Source: Choristoneura fumiferana
Taxonomy: Eukaryota > Arthropoda > Insecta > Lepidoptera > Tortricidae
Assembly: GCF_025370935.1 (NCBI RefSeq)
Contig: NC_133477.1
Coordinates: 17,616,056-17,680,055 of the forward strand
Direction: 5' to 3'
Length of the DNA: 64,000 nt
The translations under genes were made by a program, and so were the position numbers. Below the pieces are notes generated by a model that was not told where the DNA came from, made no database searches, and worked only from the letters and a program-made list of their open reading frames with translations. Shown in pieces: positions 45,239-58,300 of this stretch (its first letter is position 1; the number at the start of each line of letters is the position of its first letter).

Positions 45239-48200
45239 TCACTGTTCGTTGTGGGGCGTGATGAACTCCTGGAGCGGGTGGCGCGCGGTCCAGGGGTTGA
45301 AGTCGTTGGCGGGGGGCGGGCGCGCGGCGGGCGGCCCGGGCGGCGCCCATACGGCGCGCTCGCCCGCGCCCAGCGCGCCGCCCAGCAGGCTCAGTGACGC
45401 CATCGACGACATCAGAGACTCCATGCCGCGCCCGTTCCATCTGCGCATCACACTGATTATAACCATCACAACTGAAATCTGTACATATAATGTGGGAAGA
45501 GCCTGCAGATTATGCAGTAAGTTCTAATTTTAAGAGTGACGTGACCGAAAGAACTGATGCCTAAGGCACAGCCTAAACCACTGGAGCTAGCAGTGGCGTG
45601 ACGCCGTGCCAATTCTATCCCTTCCAAGCTGCCGATTTATTTTAATAACGTCAGTAATCAGTATGCCAAATGTTATGTACAATATCTGCGTGGTGAAGCC
45701 ATCCCTAATTCACGCTCGTATCACTTTCCCGGTTGCCTAAGGAGGAGGAGGAGCCAGACTACTAATTTGGGAGACAATATATTCCTTGAGGATCACAAGG
45801 AATCACTTACAAGGGATTTTCCGAAATTCTCACAGGATAGATAGTAGGCCAGCCGTTTTAGGTTTTGCGACTGTGAATCAGAAATGATAATCCTTACTTA
45901 CGTTTTTTTTTTATTCGACTGGATGGAAAACGAGAAGTGGGTCTCCTGATGGTAAGAGATCACTACTGCCCATAAACATCTGCAACACCAGGGGTATTGC
46001 AGATGCGTTGCCAACCTAGAGGCCTAAGACGGGATACCTCAAGTGCCAGTAATTTCACCGGCTGTCTTACTCTCCACGCCGAAACACAACAGTGCAAGCA
46101 CTGCTGCTTCACGGCTGGATTAGCGAGCAAGATGGTGGTAGCAATCCGGGCGGACCTTGCACAAGGTCCTACCACCTGCAAAATTGATATTATAAATGCG
46201 AAAGTAACTCATCTGTATTTTTGTTTGTCTGTTGCCTCTTCACTCTAAACTAAACCCGTAAACCGATTTAGATGAATGGCATGGGTTTTTTTTTGTTGAA
46301 AACGACAAAAACAAGTTATAAAAGTGTTGTTTTTTTTCAGTTCTTATTTCATGCCCTATGTTGCAATACCATAATGTTGAGTCAGTTTGTCGTTCTGCAG
46401 GGCTAGTGCGAAACTCCAAGTTCGTATCGTGCCGTCCCTCTCGCTCTCGTATTATATAGTATAAGTTTCAGAGGGCCCGCACGACACGAACTTCGAGTTT
46501 CGTAGTAGCCCTGCCTGCTGTCACAGGAGTCTCGCGGCTGAACCGTCAAAGCTACACAGTCTATTATTCTACGCATAATAAGGAATAGTCTAAGCCACAC
46601 ACCTCATAACCAAACCATCAGTTTTTCCCTACACATCAGTAGACTAAGGGCGGTAGTTTCCGAGACTATGGCTGTTGAATAAATACTTCGCCGAAATGAA
46701 GAAACTTGTAAACTTGAGAAGAAACCACAGATATTGAAAAATAAAACCGGTTTCGTTCAGTTTATCTTATAAACATTATAAATTACCGGAATTAATCATT
46801 GCAATTTATTAAATGAAACTTGGAAATTAAAATTAGATATTAAAAAACGGGGTTTCTTTCAAGTTTTTTTAAACGCTAATCAGGAATTCAGGATTAGTTA
46901 CCGACTCTCCGAGTATGTGCCGCTTACCACGATGGCTGGATGGACACAACTATCCAGAGATGGATCAGTCACGGTGGCCTTTGTCCTTGGCCGGCAAAGA
47001 GTTCTTCGTTCGGGGTCATAATTCGAATATTAAGTCACACCGTGCCATTTATGTACGTTTCTTCAATTTTATTATCCAAACTTGTCACTAAAATTGACAA
47101 CATTTGTACCTTTTTGAAAATCTTACTAAATGAGGAAACAATTTATGTAATTTTTACGCCAAGTGTCATAAATTTTTTTGAGTATTTCTCAATTATTGAA
47201 ATGAAATATTATATCAAAATTTAAAAAAATCGAACCAAAGTATATGGCTAAAAAAAACTATTTTTTTTCTAAACCAAGAGGATATCCTGCTTTAAAATTT
47301 GATAAAACGATATCTTATAAAGGGAAATTTATAATTGCCAGGGGCAATTTTTTACTATGGCAGGCCTGTCAGACCCTTTCATAAAAAAACCGGCCAAGAG
47401 CGTGTCGGACACGCCCGAAATAGGGTTCCGTAGCCATTACGAAAATATTAAGTAATATTTTTCTAAGGATTTCGTATTTTGTACGGAATATTCCAAGTTA
47501 GTATATTTTATACCTTGCTACTTACGTTTTGATATACTTACTACCATCCTGAATTTTGGAATGGAATTTTTTAATTGAATATTTTGCAAACGAATCACTG
47601 AATCGAAAATTCGTTTTAGCAACCCCCTAATGGTTTTAAAAACGATAAACGGTTATTCAAGGATAACCCACACTACAAGATTGGATGAGAAAAAAAACCC
47701 CACTTTACGTCTATGGGAAGAGGTACTTTAAAAAAGATTTTCTTCAATTTTTTATTGCACCATTTTGTCGGCATGGTTTACATATATATTCGTGCAAAAT
47801 TACAGCTTTCTAGCATTGATAGTCCCTGAGCAAAGCCGCGGACGGACAGACAGACAGACAGACATGGCGAAACTATAAGGGTTCCGTTTTTGCCATTTTG
47901 GCTACGGAACCCTAAAAATGGGTTCAGCGGTTTAAGCGTGAAAAGGTATTTCATTTAGCAGATAGACAGACAGACAGTGACTATCGCATTTGTAATATTA
48001 GTAAGGAGGAGCAGAAGACTTGAAATTTGGCAGAGATATCACATAAATATCATAGAGGAGCAATATGTTTTTTTTTTTCAAATTCAGCAGAATAAGCAAC
48101 TAGCTTATTTTTTTATTTTAAGATAAGGGCGAAACCACAGGACAAGGCTACTAACATAACATACAAGTCAGAAAGTCGAAGTTAGGCGGGAGGAATGGTT

Positions 48201-51200
48201 GTCTAGATACTAATGTATTATTATCCCCCCCCCCCCGTCACTTTCGTATGGCGTCAAATATTGACCTAGTGTAAGGTCCGTCCGAAACCCAACCACTGTC
48301 TTACTAGATACATGAGGAAAATTTATCTCAACCCACTAGACAGGCAACGGATCAGCAATCCTCGGGGTGTCGCAGGCATCCAAGGATGGTGGTGGTCTAA
48401 CCATCAGATGAGGCAATCGATCGTTTGCTATGTCATAAATAATGTTATACTGACTCTGGGGGCGGCGGGTGTCGGCGCGCGGCCTCGTGGATCATGCGCA
48501 GACGGCGCGCCTGCGACCACGGCTCCAGCGTGTAGGAGGGCGCCAGCGGCGGCGCGGCCGCGCCCTCCTCGGCCACGCGGCACAGCTCCACGCCGCGCTC
48601 CGCCGTCCAGCGCCCCACCTGCACAACACGACCCATCACACGCGTCATTATTATTTAACGCATTCACTGCCACCGACGCACATATGCGTTTTCGGAACTT
48701 CGCCTAGTGCCGCTTATTCGTACATTTTGAACGCACACGTGCGTCGGTGGCACCACTGGAAGTCAGGTAAGTAGAGCTACACCTACTTTTTTGCGATGAT
48801 ATCATACCGTCCAGAAAAATAACATGGACTTGGTTTTATAATATCAGTTTCGTTACAATTAAAGGAATTACTAGTTTAGTTACTGTCTCATTTTCGTTAC
48901 GTTTCAAAAGTTACATCTTGTTTGCAAATGACCCATGTAACATAACTTCATAGTACTTTTTTGTATATATTCTTTCATTTGAATCCTGTAGTTAACGCAT
49001 TCACTTGTACGCACATAAACTTCATAGTGTCACTTTTGATGTTTGTGTGGAAGTATATTTAACTTTCGATTTTCGGCCTAGCTTAACGCATTCACCTCCG
49101 ACTCACTATATGCGTTTAATCAGTCGATATACATTTGAACAGCTGAAATACATTTTGAACACTACAGATGGAAGGAATTTGGCAGTGGATGAGTCAGCGT
49201 CGGAGTCAGGTAATTGCAAACGAAGAATGAATGGTCGAATTTATCGCCACCAACTTACATATGAATCCTACAACAAAATCAAAGCTAACTAATAACTTAA
49301 GACTTTCATTTTTAGTGTAGGTGAGGGGCGTTACCTCGCGGTACTGCTTGAGCAGCTGCGGTGACTGCGGCAGCGACCAGTCGACGGCGGGGCGCGCGCC
49401 GCAACCCCACGCGGCGGCCGCGGCCGCCACCAGCGCCTTGCGCGCCATGGCGGCACCGCGGTGCGACTTGTACTCCACGATGGCGGCGCTCGACGCGATC
49501 GAGCGACGCACGCGGACCTTAGGAAAGTCGCGACCTCAGATTCATTGACTTGCCTCGAGCTATTATTTAGGTATTCTCTTCTAACTACATCCTTTTTATA
49601 TTTCTACTGCGCAACAAGGTAGTAAATACGCAAAAAGGTACTCTATCTCGCGTAATTAAGATGCATATTTCGTTGATTTACGTTAACTCTTTCAGAGTGT
49701 GTTTACAGAGAAGGGCGGTCTATCGACTAGGGTTGCCAGATACAGGCATTTCATCTCCGGGACAATTCGAGGGTTACGAATTTGTTCGTTAGGTAAATAC
49801 AAGCACAAAACCAATTATTTTCTTAAAAGTGACAAAATCATTAGAATTGCTCGTTTTAAAAAGTGAGTCATTTGGCAAGTCTTTTTTTAAGGACCTCAAA
49901 ACAGTTCTCAGGCATGTGAATTCTGAAAACCGGCCGTCAATGTTAACCGCAGCTTCAATTTTTAGTATGGAAGGAAGTAGCTCTCGTAACTTAACTTATA
50001 AAAAAAACTAGTATTAAGTATAGTTAATTAATAGACGAAATCCGGGGACATTAAAGTGTAATTCCTGGACACGGGACAAGACACGTAATTCCGGGACAAT
50101 CCCGGATGTCCCGGCCATCTATCAACAGCGGCGGCCTTAGGGGGTGGCGAACAGGGCAATCGCCCGGAGCCTCGCTCTTGCAGGGGCCTCGCGCAACAAC
50201 CCAAGCAAATTTAAAAAATATAGATATTTTTTTAGGCTGGGCCCGCGTGGGAACTACGGCCCAAGCCCTCTCATTCTGAGAGGAGGCCTGTGCCCAGCAG
50301 TGGGACGTATATAGGCTGGGATGAAGATTTTATTATATTTTCGCATCACATAGGTACTTTTCACGAAGGACAAAGGGCCTCGCAAAGACCTGCCGCCCGG
50401 AGCCTCGCAATTGGTAAGGCCGCGGCTGTCTGGCAACCCTATTTATCGACAGTAGCCGGGTAGTAAATTTCAACTGGCTTTGTCTCAAGTGTTAATTTAA
50501 TACAGTTTTCTTCAGTTTTATTGTAGAGTCGAGTTCATAAAGCTTCTACGTCGTGTTCAGATATTTTCGATCGAATCTTTGCTCATAAGTTTATGAATAC
50601 GACTGTACCGACAAGCTAGTAAATTTTAAGAATTATTAAAAACAATAGTGTAACAACAAGATATTTCTCACCTCCTGCACTTCGTCAGTTAGCTCGTAGA
50701 GCAGACGCACGATCTCGGCAGAAGACAGGGTCGGTGGTATGCGCGAGATGAAGATGCGGCAGTTGTTGATTGAAGGGCACACGCCTGTTAAGAGGTAACC
50801 ACAAACTTATATTATTGCCTGATCAAGACATTACCGGAGGAACGATCCACCAATAACCGCCAGCGTAACCTAGAGCTGGATCTTCGGTTGGGCTCGACTC
50901 GATGTTATTTTCGAACGTGTTTTCTTTTTTTGTAATGATGTTTTGGCTGAATAAACGTAATTCTAAGTAGCTTTAGGACCCCAGGGAAAGAGGTGATAAG
51001 GCATCTATCTATCCTTTGCAAGACATGTCGCCGTACTCATGCTTTTGAAATAAACTAAAGGAAAAACTCGTTATGTACTAAATTTCTGCTGATAGTTCTT
51101 ACAGAAGGTACACATTTAGAAAAAATACAATATCCCGAGAAAATCCACTTACCAAGCTGCCAGGAGGGTCGGATCATGTAGTTATTGAACATGCGTATGG

Positions 51201-54200
51201 CGTTACTAGCCTCCGCGTCATTCGTGTACATGGCAAACGCATACCTACGGGACAAAGCAAAAATTACTTAGTTTTAATGACATTACATCAGTCAGTTCAG
51301 TATCTTAGGTTTGTTCGTCGCCGGTTTTTTACCCGGCTGCCCGAAGGAGGGTTACTTAACTGCATAGCTAAAAACCATCACTGTCTTAAACCATGTTTTC
51401 TTTAGCAGACGCATGGGATGTCAACATGACACTATTAGCACAAGGGTTCCACCCTGGTACATACGTGATTCAGTTTCCTCGGTAGGTACCTACTTATAAG
51501 TAACAGTTCTAACACGCTGGTGCAGGGTTACGAAACCTAGCTAGTTAAAAAAAACGCGGTACATAAGCGTGGTACCAGCAATGGGGCCGCCTGAATAACT
51601 CCATTTCCACCAGATTACCTAAGTTTCCGGGTTAACACGATCCCCACATGGTGCCGTCTCTCCATTCCGACTTCTAACCTGAAGATAGATCTGCCTGCAT
51701 GCAAAATAACTAACCCGCGATTCCACCCAGAGAAGTTGATCATAAGCCGGAACTCGAAAAGCTCGCCAGCCTGCCGGAAAAGCGGCACCAGCGTGTCCTC
51801 GAAGCAGTCGTGCGGGATCCGACCAATGAATACCTGCCGACAGAGAAACAGACCTTAATAAATAAGTACGTACGTCTAGCTATAATTTAATCTTAGCGCT
51901 AATTTCATTAGGCATACTCTGGCTGGAGCGCAACTAATCGTGCGTTTAAGAGCGCGATCTCTTTTAAAGCGATACTTTGAGGAGAGAGTGGCCTAAGGAT
52001 GGAGGTGGAGGGACAGAAAAACGTGGGCTACTACGAAACTCGAAGTTGAGGTAGCGTGGTGTGAATATGCTCAGTGCTCGTACAATTTGTCGGTAGAGTT
52101 TCACTAAATAGTTAGTACCTACTCTCGACTCGAGACAGCAATCAAACCGAATTGCTCCGAGCTATTCCGAATAATCCCGAATCCCGCCGAGCGCCAACCG
52201 AATCAAACCAAGCGATACCTATTGACTCAGTGAACGATTTCTCGAGTTTGATTGAGAGGGAGATAGCAAAAAGTAACGAAACGGTAGACTTCGTACTAGT
52301 ATACTAAAAGATCTAAAGACCACATTAGTACATTTGCTTGCATTTTACTTGTTGGTAGTTGGTGTCGGGAAATCGGGAACGAGGGAGTGTCTACGCGAAA
52401 GTGCCCTCGCGCGCGAAACGCTCCGTCTGGACCGGGTCTAATGAAAACCGTGATATGGTAGGTACAGTCAAGGACTTTATTTCATGAGCCACCATGAAAC
52501 CTTTTCAAAGGAAAAATCATTACGATTTTCATTGTTAGCGATGTCACTATGACATTTACGTACTGAGAAAAGGTTCCATGGCGGCTCATGAATTTAAGTC
52601 CTTGACCGTACCTACATCACGCACATCGCATTCATTTCTGTATAATGCAAGCAAACCCCTTGTCTAAACAAGATTGGCACGTCGCATTTTAATGTCGGTC
52701 TGAAAAGCACCTACCTAACTAGTGTCAATATCGCGTACCTACCTAGTCACAACAATAATGAACGTGACAAAAATGTCGTGTAGGTAGGACGTGCTCTAAT
52801 GGCTGAGGCTGTTCACGGAAACGGATGGACCGATTTCGATCCGGTTTTTTTTACGTGGAAGCGAGTTTCCTTGCGGTGGTTCTTAACTATATTTGATAAA
52901 AATCAGTTCAGCCGTTTTTAAGATAAACTATGAAATGACCATGTCAGAGATCAACTTAAGTAACTCTTTTCAACTAAGTAAATGTTGGTTAGGTTATCTG
53001 AAATGACCGAAACTCAACGAGAAACTTATCACCGGTTCAACACCCGACATGTAGGAACGGGGTATTAAGTCCAGCAATGGGAAAACAATTTTTATTTTAT
53101 ATCGATCGATGCTTGATGCGATCGGTGGCTAGTGGCCAGTGCCACAAACAGACACACAGACACACATACCGGTCAAACTTATAACACCCCTTTTTGCGTC
53201 GGGGGTTAAAAATAGGTACGATTATAATAGGTAAGTAAGTACTTATAGATAGCGTCGTTTTGTTAGATTATTTTATAACTCTTAGCTCATGATTCAAGTC
53301 TCGTCGGTACCAACTTTTACCGGTATTTGAAGCCCTGCTGCCACCTGACTTCCACATGACGTACATGTGCGTTCAAAATTAATGCATAATTATGACAGCG
53401 CAACTGGGCGAAGTCTCGAAAACGCATATATGCGTCGGTGGCAGTGAATGAGTTAATGGTAACGACGCTATTGAAGTCGAAAACCCTCAACATTGTCATT
53501 TCAAAATTCAATATCTTAAGATGGCTGAACCGATTATAATAAAACAGCTATGAACCACCGCAAGTAAACTCGTATTCACGAAAAATCATCGGTCCATCTG
53601 AGCTACGATGGGTCACGTCACGTCACGATGTCAGACAGACATTGGCGTCAAACTAACGCCCCACTTTGCGTTGGATTTAACCTCCAACTAAGCGTCCAGA
53701 GCTTCTTTTGCGATGTGAAAATGCTTTGCTTTACTCTGCCACAGAGGTAACTTATGAGGGGCTCAGCACCGTCCCACTAAAAATAACTAATAATTTGTCA
53801 ATATGGGCGCACCATGGGATCGCGGACATACATTCAATCATGACATGAAGGCGTCGAGACCCGAGCTGGCCTAAGCAAGAACCGAGTAAATGATAAATGT
53901 GGCCTATAACTGGCACATTCACATACATTCCTATTGAAGTACCTAGGTAGGTAGTCTAAATTGTAGTACCCTAGCTGGGTGGAACGAGAGCATAATGAAT
54001 CACTGACAAAACTTAATTCTATACTTATTAGGTTCATAACCAAAAAAAAGATAAGCATGACAAAATTTTAGCGGGAAAGTGTTAAGTAGCATTCTTCTAG
54101 TCTGATAAATTGAAACCAGGGAAAATCACATTTGGTCAGCTGTGGACTGGAATAGTTGCATCTAAATGATAATCACTGAATTAGGTGTCTAACAAGGAAT

Positions 54201-54501
54201 TCTAGTATGTGGATACATACTGCGATCACGAATAATAATAGACATAGACTAGACGGACCCACCTACCTATGACAGTCCCGGCGGCGCGGCGCCTCGATTC
54301 AAATCAGGACTTGATCTTTCTTACCTCACAGTTTCTCGATGGCTCCGGCCCGGACCATGCATGAGGAGCTTTCCTGTAGATCCTCTGTCCATTTATTTGC
54401 GTAAGTGTATAAGATGTGTTATTTTCTGTTAGAGATAATAATCTCGATGATAATTCATGTTGATTTACTTCACTACACGAATAATGCTTAACAGGAGGCA
54501 T
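45239..54501 (-). CDS. Two-RRM RNA-binding protein of the A1CF/RBM46/DND1 group
   Basis: Seven exons on the minus strand: 54501-54325, 51833-51715, 51244-51153, 50784-50672, 49517-49335, 48618-48455 and 45440-45239. Borders are AG/GT and phases join (0, 2, 1, 0, 0, 2) to give 349 residues. After a 40-residue lead come TLTQINGQRIY and the first RRM, with RNP2 VFIGRI, FEFRLMINFSGWNRG and RNP1-like YAFAMY. The second RRM has CRIFISRIP and the signature AAIVEYKSHRGAAMARKAL. There is no third RRM. The C-terminus (ELCRVAEEGAAAPPLAPS..., then an Ala/Pro/Gly-rich tail ending TPHNEQ) is at most a remnant of the double-stranded RNA domain. The domain order and length are closest to vertebrate Dead end (DND1, about 353 residues), but RBM46 or A1CF orthology is possible. 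These proteins bind mRNA 3' UTRs, often in germ cells. The last acceptor at 45441 also opens a second frame; the phase-matched one was chosen. Confidence 0.85.
45903..46180 (-). repeat. Dispersed repeat, family A, copy 3
   Basis: Reverse complement of the repeat at 2882-3172, with over 90 percent of positions agreeing by eye. It lies in the last intron of the RRM gene. It is followed by a Helitron-like fragment (ATTATAAATGCGAAAG) at about 46188. Confidence 0.82.
47383..47917 (+). repeat. GGCCAAGAGCG repeat family, copy 3
   Basis: From ACCGGCCAAGAGCGTGTCGG to TTGGCTACGGAACCCTAAAA, uninterrupted, about 535 bp. It contains GACAGACAGACAGACAGACA and serves as the reference for the split copies at 7317 and 18788. 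Confidence 0.82.
48226..48237. repeat. Poly-C tract
   Basis: About eleven C in an intron of the RRM gene. Confidence 0.85.
48270..48432 (+). repeat. Diverged relative of repeat family A
   Basis: AAGGTCCGTCCGAAACC, AGGCAACGGATCAGCAATCC, GGGTGTCGCAGGCATCCAAG, GATGGTGGTGGTCTAACCAT and CGTTTGCTATGTC follow the same order as AAGGTCCGCCCGG, TTGGCAACGCGTCTGCAATA and CGTTTGCCATCC in family A. It is too diverged to be a recent copy. Confidence 0.5.
48655..48770 (+). mobile_element. piggyBac-like MITE, copy 1 (TTAACGCATTCACTGCCAC)
   Basis: It begins TTAACGCATTCACTGCCACC and GACGCACATATGCG. The right part GTGCGTCGGTGGCACCACTG mirrors it. A copy in reverse is at 53340-53456, and a degraded one is at about 48992-49210. 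Only one TTAA is clear. It lies in an intron of the RRM gene. Confidence 0.6.
50126..50428. mobile_element. Inverted-repeat element inside the second nest
   Basis: CAGCGGCGGCCTTAGG at the left is mirrored by AAGGCCGCGGCTG at the right. Flanks TCTATCAA and TCTGGCAA agree at six of eight positions. The interior has GCCCGGAGCCTCGC twice. It is split by a retroelement fragment at 50228-50330. Confidence 0.65.
50228..50330 (+). repeat. Retroelement 3'-end fragment, family D, innermost insertion
   Basis: GGCTGGGCCCGCGTGGGAAC, then TCATTCTGAGAGGAGGCCTG, then AGCAGTGGGACGTATATAGG and GATGAAGAT. Best-preserved copy of the family in the window. Confidence 0.72.
52459..52614. mobile_element. Palindromic MITE (GGTACAGTCAAGGACT ends)
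   Basis: TAGGTACAGTCAAGGACTT is mirrored by AAGTCCTTGACCGTACCTA. The inner arms ATGAGCCACCATGAAACCTT and AAGGTTCCATGGCGGCTCAT also pair. Length is 156 bp, in the first intron of the RRM gene. Confidence 0.82.
52800..53215 (+). repeat. Dispersed Helitron-like/retroelement remnant
   Basis: AACGGATGGACCGATTTCGA, AATCAGTTCAGCCGTTTTTA and CCCTTTTTGCGTCGGGGGTT are phrases seen in many lepidopteran repeats. Shorter pieces of the same kind occur at 51325-51370, 53560-53670, 56220-56460 and 57040-57240. No coding potential. Confidence 0.5.
53340..53456 (-). mobile_element. piggyBac-like MITE, copy 2
   Basis: On the minus strand it begins TTAACTCATTCACTGCCACC and GACGCATATATGCG, matching 48655-48770 over most of its length. 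Confidence 0.6.
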
Positions 54502-55334
54502 TTTAGCCAATATAAATTAATCTTAAATAATACGTTCGAAAATAATTTATAGGTCCCACTAACTACACCAACGCGTTATCCGTGCGTCTGCGTTCCAAAA
54601 AGAAACGAAATACGCGAACGATTTTTGACAACTCGTGAATAGAAAATGGCGAAACAAATTTCAAAATGGTGGAAGTGACCTTCAAAGCTTTCACATTTTG
54701 ATCATTTAATTATTAAATATCATAAAATCACATAAACCTTATCATGATATTAAAAAAAATACTTGAAATATTAAGACATATATTTATTTATGAACCATAT
54801 TGTCTTAAAAGTAATAAAAACTATTAGTTGCTTTTATAAAGTGCTACACCGGAAATTAAAGTTAGTTGAAGTGAAAATAACAAAAGTTTTGAATTTGGAA
54901 TTATCCGTTACATTTTGTTTCTCAAACAAACTAAGTCATACGTATAAACCTTTTTTAGAGCATAAATTGGTAAATAAATAAACATAATTAATACAAATAT
55001 TTACAATAGTGCTCGTCTGCTCGTGCACGCAAATTATGGTGATCACGTTTATCGCAATCGAAAAGATTTTTATAAAATAAAGCTTGGCATTCATCGCACT
55101 TTTTTTAATTTTTATTATTAAAAGGTTTCTTTTTTCTCAAAGAAAGTAGAACTTAAAAATATTTCACTTTATATTCAAGTTTCTCTTATTATAAAAAAAG
55201 GAAAGAAGAAACAGCAAATAATTAAGTGCTGTTATTGATAGAATAATATTGTTATTATTAATTGATCGAGCATATTATATTTCTGTTGATTGCTAAATAA
55301 AATGATTGTCTATCATAGTCAACTAAATTTCATG
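54502..55334. other. AT-rich spacer between two minus-strand genes
   Basis: It contains the 5' flank of the RRM gene and the 3' flank of the secreted-protein gene. I see no exon, repeat or clear promoter element. Confidence 0.5.
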
Positions 55335-58300
55335 CTAATTGTGTAATTGTGACAAAACTAAGTAAGAATAACTTATGATTAAAGCGATAGAAGGTTTTTC
55401 AGTAGCCATGCCACGCTTGGAAAGCTCACTAAGGTCGATACTAAATCTCAACTGCATTCTTAAAACATATAATCGTTGTGTCATGAGCTCCATTCTCATT
55501 ATTTGCTGTTTTGTGAAAAATGTTAACTTCTTTTGTGAAATCGTTTTCATCACGTTTACAGTTATTGCCGGAATGGCCTCCAATTGTAGCGAACCTATGT
55601 CTCGTTCTGGTATGCCTATAAATAGAAAACTACAGATATAGTATATTAGATTGTCCGAACTCGATCGACATTTTGGACAAAGTCCTGTTCCTGCTGTACT
55701 AGGGTTACTAAATACTAGGCTACGCTAGAAGTGCCAATACTAACATTTCAATAATCCATCAAGTTGAGATACTTCATGGGACGTCCATAGGTACGGCTCA
55801 CCGTAAGCATCTGGATGAACTGCTATATCGTATAAGGTCTGTGAGAAATAAGAAAACAATTTACGTAATAATAGTTAAAAACGTTGCCCATACTTGCACT
55901 GATTTGATGTAGATTTAATAGTAATAAGTACCTTAACTTGAGCTTCATTACATTGATGAAGCTTCCCTAGCACATCAGAGTTTAGCTCTTTCATAATAGT
56001 AGGCGTAATTTTTTGGAGATCACAAGGAGGAAAGCCACATAGCAAGTAGCCTAGCCCGTTTACATTACTTCCATTCATGTACCACGAATTCCCGTAGTAG
56101 CGCCTATAAGCGGATATTAGTACCCCGATCTAAAATTATAACAAATTATTATTTTATTATTAGTCTAGTACAAAATAAATAATTATTTAATAAAAAATAT
56201 TATTATCATCAGTTGAGTCGAATTTCCGGGATGGAATTCCCAAAAATTACATCGTGTCGTTGATTACATTGTATGCCACATTTCATGATCCTAAATCCAG
56301 GGGTTGAGATTTTATCCCGATCCCATGAGAAAGTCTGGATAAAAAATAGCCTATCTATACATATTTGTATTATTTCAAAAGTCCAGCTATCTACATACAA
56401 AAAAAACGAAATTTTAGCGTGAAGAAGTAACAAAAACATTCTCGTAAACTTCCGCATTTATAATAAGTATTAGTAAGTAGGATTATACCAACAAGAAGAT
56501 AACTGTGACCTTTGCGCGCATTATCGTTTTCCTAATTTGAATAGCTCTTTAAGCCTAAGAGCCAAAGTGAAATGAAATATTTGGTAAACTACCTTTCGCC
56601 GATGTAAACCAATTTTAAAGTTAGCGAAGTATTTGAGAACGGACGGGTCTCCCATATTAGTATAATATAGGTCCTCTTCTGGTACGACATTCAAAAGTGA
56701 CCCAAATGCTAAAAATTCCCTTCCTTGTAAATAGGCCGCTGTTTTTCCATCTGCAAATAGTACAATAAAATATCTATAGGAGTCAAATATACTCAGCGGC
56801 ACAAAATTTGGCCCAATCTACATGCAAAATTACCTATTACCGCATACATTTCAGGTTTCAGGGCTAAATTTTTTGCCGCTCAGTATATTTACATTATATC
56901 ATATATATTTTAGGCTAAATGAATCGGCAACGTCAACTTCCAATATAGGTAGAGTCGATTACGCGTGCCGTGATTCTTAATACAATGTCATTAAATGTCT
57001 AATGTTGACAAAATCACGCGTCTTCGTGGATAGCACTGCCCTGCACTTTGACTTTTTACCCGACTGACCGAAGGAGGGTTATGTTTTTCGAGCGTATGTA
57101 TGTATGTATGTATGTCCATTCCTTTTGATCCTCGCTGCAGCCTAAACGACTGGACGGATTTTAACATATGAGATATCTTTGGATTTGTCATAACTGTCGG
57201 AGTCCGCGTTCGCGAAAAAAAAATGTCTGAGGAATTAAAAAATGTATTGTAACAATTTGGGTACAAAATGAAAGTTAATTTGTCCATTCTAAATATATAT
57301 GGGTTATAATAGGTACTTTAATCTATTATTTTCACAAAAATATCAAAAAAGTATGAAATAAAACAATAAATTAAAAAAAAACTGCCTTAAAAAAACTAAA
57401 AGGAAGAAAATACGTCTACTGAGCTAATTTAAATTGCAACAATCGGGACCCATTCAAATCAAGACCAGCTTGAAAATTCTTAGTTATGAATATACTGATT
57501 TGTTGTGCTAAATAAAGAATATTTGTTTTGTACTTTATTGTAATATGATTAGTTTTCTCCGTAAGATAGGAACAATCATTCTGAGAAGAGGCTTGTGCCT
57601 TGCAGTAGAGTATATAGGTCCAGATGGTGATGATAATTTGCTATATAATACAAGTGTTTTTTTGTAGTTTTAATTCAATTTACTTAGATTTTTTTTCTTT
57701 GATTATTAAAGTATGTTTTTTTTTACCTGTAATAATGTCCCATGCTTGTAAAACTTTCTTGATTGGGATTAACTGTTTCTTAGTATTACTTAAAATGTGT
57801 AGAATGGTTTCGGCATCCAGTCTCATAAATGAATCGGGAGGTCCGAAAAATATTATGTTCATTGACACTTCAGGCTCCATCTGAATCTCCAGTTCATCAT
57901 AAAAATCTTCATATGTGTCGATATTTTCTGTTACATTCATCCACGCATTACATTAAAGCGCGGCGGTTCCATGTGGTATACAGTATGTTATTATGCATAT
58001 GCTATAAAATACCCTATCTATAAAAATCCAGTGTAAGTCCAGGTCCTAACGAAACGATGTAAAAGCGGAGCCCTGTTTGTATATTGTTTGGTCAATCAGC
58101 CCTTAGTTTTTAATAAATAATAATAATAAATAAATATCACGGGACACTTGACACCAATTGACCTAGTCCCAAACTAAGCAAAGCTTGTACTTTGGACACT
58201 AGGCAACGGATAAACATACTTATATAAGACTTATATAGATAAATACATACTCAAATACATATTTAACATCCAAGACCCGAGAACAAACATTCGTATTATT

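Larger units (their letters stand above)
49728..50443. mobile_element. Outer element of a second nest (TAGGGTTGCCAGA ends)
   Basis: TAGGGTTGCCAGA at 49728 is mirrored by TCTGGCAACCCTA at 50429-50441. The outer flanks are TATCGAC on both sides (49721-49727 and 50444-50450). The interior holds repeated CCGGGACA motifs. A second element occupies 50126-50428. It lies in an intron of the RRM gene. Confidence 0.7.

Noticed and set aside
45111..45440. Alternative frame for the last exon of the RRM gene, starting MERARHGVSDV
   Set aside because: It does not match the phase of the preceding donor at 48455 and gives an Arg-rich shadow of the GC-rich frame.
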